Positions 63,501 to 64,000 of a stretch of DNA of 64,000 bases are shown one piece after another. Location of the stretch: NCBI RefSeq assembly GCF_963576545.1, contig NW_026870481.1:248001-312000 (forward strand). The letters run 5' to 3'. This stretch comes from Limanda limanda (lineage: Eukaryota; Chordata; Actinopteri; Pleuronectiformes; Pleuronectidae). Under the pieces are notes generated by a model. The model was not told the origin of the DNA. It saw nothing but the letters and a program-made list of their open reading frames with translations, and ran no database searches. Each line of letters begins with the position of its first letter. Position 1 is the first letter of the stretch. Both the position numbers and the translations under genes were made by a program.

Positions 63501-64000
63501 CATCGATCGGTACCATCCTTGAGCTTCTCCGACTTTCGGAAGGGTTAGGGTTAGGGTTAGGGATGAAAGCACATAGGAGAAAGAGATATTCTTGAATAAC
63601 TTTTTTTGTGAAGGTCGGAGAGACTTGGAAAGTGGTTGCATCTGGACTAATTTGGGTCCTGCAAATCGATTGGTACCATCCCCGAGCTTGTACGACCTTC
63701 GGAAGAGGTCGACCGACGAAATTCCCCCAAATCTGAGGAGATATTCTTGAATAACTTTTTTTATGAAGGTCGGAGAGACTTGCAAGTAGGCTCTACCCCC
63801 ACTAAATGGGGTAGCGCGCATCGATCGGTACCATCCTTGAGCTTCTCCGACTTTCGGAAGGGTTAGGGTTAGGGTTAGGGATGAAAGCACATAGGAGAAA
63901 GAGATATTCTTGAATAACTTTTTTTGTGAAGGTCGGAGAGACTTGCAAGTAGGCTCTACCCCCACTAAATGGGGTAGCGCGCATCGATCGGTACCATCCT

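Larger units (their letters stand above)
1..64000 (+). repeat. Telomere-hexamer-containing satellite array (A/B monomers)
   Basis: Every part of the window can be read as head-to-tail copies of two monomers that both begin GATATTCTTGAATAAC. Type A is 163 bp and ends in TTAGGG repeats plus a 22-bp linker; type B is 155 bp and has a different tail. No inverted copy and no unique spacer was seen. The window starts inside an A tail (1-32) and ends inside an A head. Monomer order varies (AAB, AB, runs of A), giving repeat periods of 163, 318, 475 and 481 bp and longer higher-order units. Monomers of nearly nucleosomal length in long arrays are typical of eukaryotic satellite DNA. Whether this block is subtelomeric, pericentromeric or interstitial cannot be seen here; the telomere repeats favour subtelomeric (inference). 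Confidence 0.97.

Noticed and set aside
436..63984. Hundreds of minus-strand reading frames of 60-744 codons with almost the same protein (starting VGVEPTCKSLRPSQ-like)
   Set aside because: They are the satellite itself read in frame: most begin at GTG or other non-ATG codons and overlap each other. They contain telomere repeats as Leu-Thr or Asn-Pro runs, stop only when monomer order shifts the frame, and match no protein family I recognise. I annotate no CDS.
1..64000. CRISPR-like array (regular direct repeats)
   Set aside because: The parts between the repeated 43-bp boxes are not unique spacers but two recurring sequences, and there are no cas genes. Telomere repeats point to a eukaryote.
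1..64000. Long terminal telomere
   Set aside because: Hexamers occur only in groups of two to four inside each A unit; there is no pure TTAGGG run longer than four copies, so this is interstitial, satellite-embedded telomere sequence.
1..64000. Species assignment from TTAGGG
   Set aside because: TTAGGG telomeres are too widespread among animals, fungi and protists, and I do not recognise the monomer from any named satellite family.

Overview
The whole 64-kb window is one uninterrupted tandem satellite array. I see no protein-coding gene, RNA gene, transposon, CRISPR array or unique-sequence island. Two related monomers alternate, always in the same orientation. Type A is 163 bp: a 121-bp head plus a 42-bp tail that carries three copies of the telomere hexamer TTAGGG. 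Type B is 155 bp: a 121-bp head plus a 34-bp tail without telomere repeats. The heads align without gaps. Their first 43 bp are the same in both consensus types, and the next 78 bp match at 55 positions (about 70%) by hand alignment. At about 160 bp each, the window holds roughly 400 monomers.

This is eukaryotic DNA, most likely subtelomeric or another heterochromatic satellite block, from an organism with TTAGGG-type telomeres. That motif is shared by vertebrates, many invertebrates, many fungi and several protist groups, so I do not name a species. The G-rich strand reads 5' to 3' on the + strand throughout. If the array keeps the orientation of a true telomere, the chromosome end lies to the right (inference).

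Layout. About 1-22.2 kb is mostly an A-A-B trimer (481 bp, or 475 bp when one A has only two hexamers) with several older duplications. About 22.2-37.6 kb holds a 4.8-kb block repeated 5,621 bp apart, a 1,111-bp seven-monomer repeat, and a third partial copy of the 4.8-kb block. From 37,622 to 48,219 there are two back-to-back copies of a 5,299-bp higher-order unit that share even rare private variants. About 48.2-59.8 kb has nested 4,820-, 3,377- and 1,443-bp repeats and three chimeric B/A monomers. The right edge (60,079-63,103) is almost pure A-B dimers of 318 bp.

Long minus-strand reading frames occur, up to 744 codons. They follow from the 318-bp dimer being divisible by three and the telomere hexamer adding two codons at a time. 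I treat them as artefacts.

The most interesting point is that telomere repeats are built into the satellite monomer. Most A units therefore carry a four-tract G-quadruplex motif and duplex sites of the kind read by TRF-type proteins. This resembles templates amplified in telomerase-independent telomere maintenance (yeast Y' elements in type I survivors, nematode and mouse TALT sequences), but this window alone cannot show such a function.
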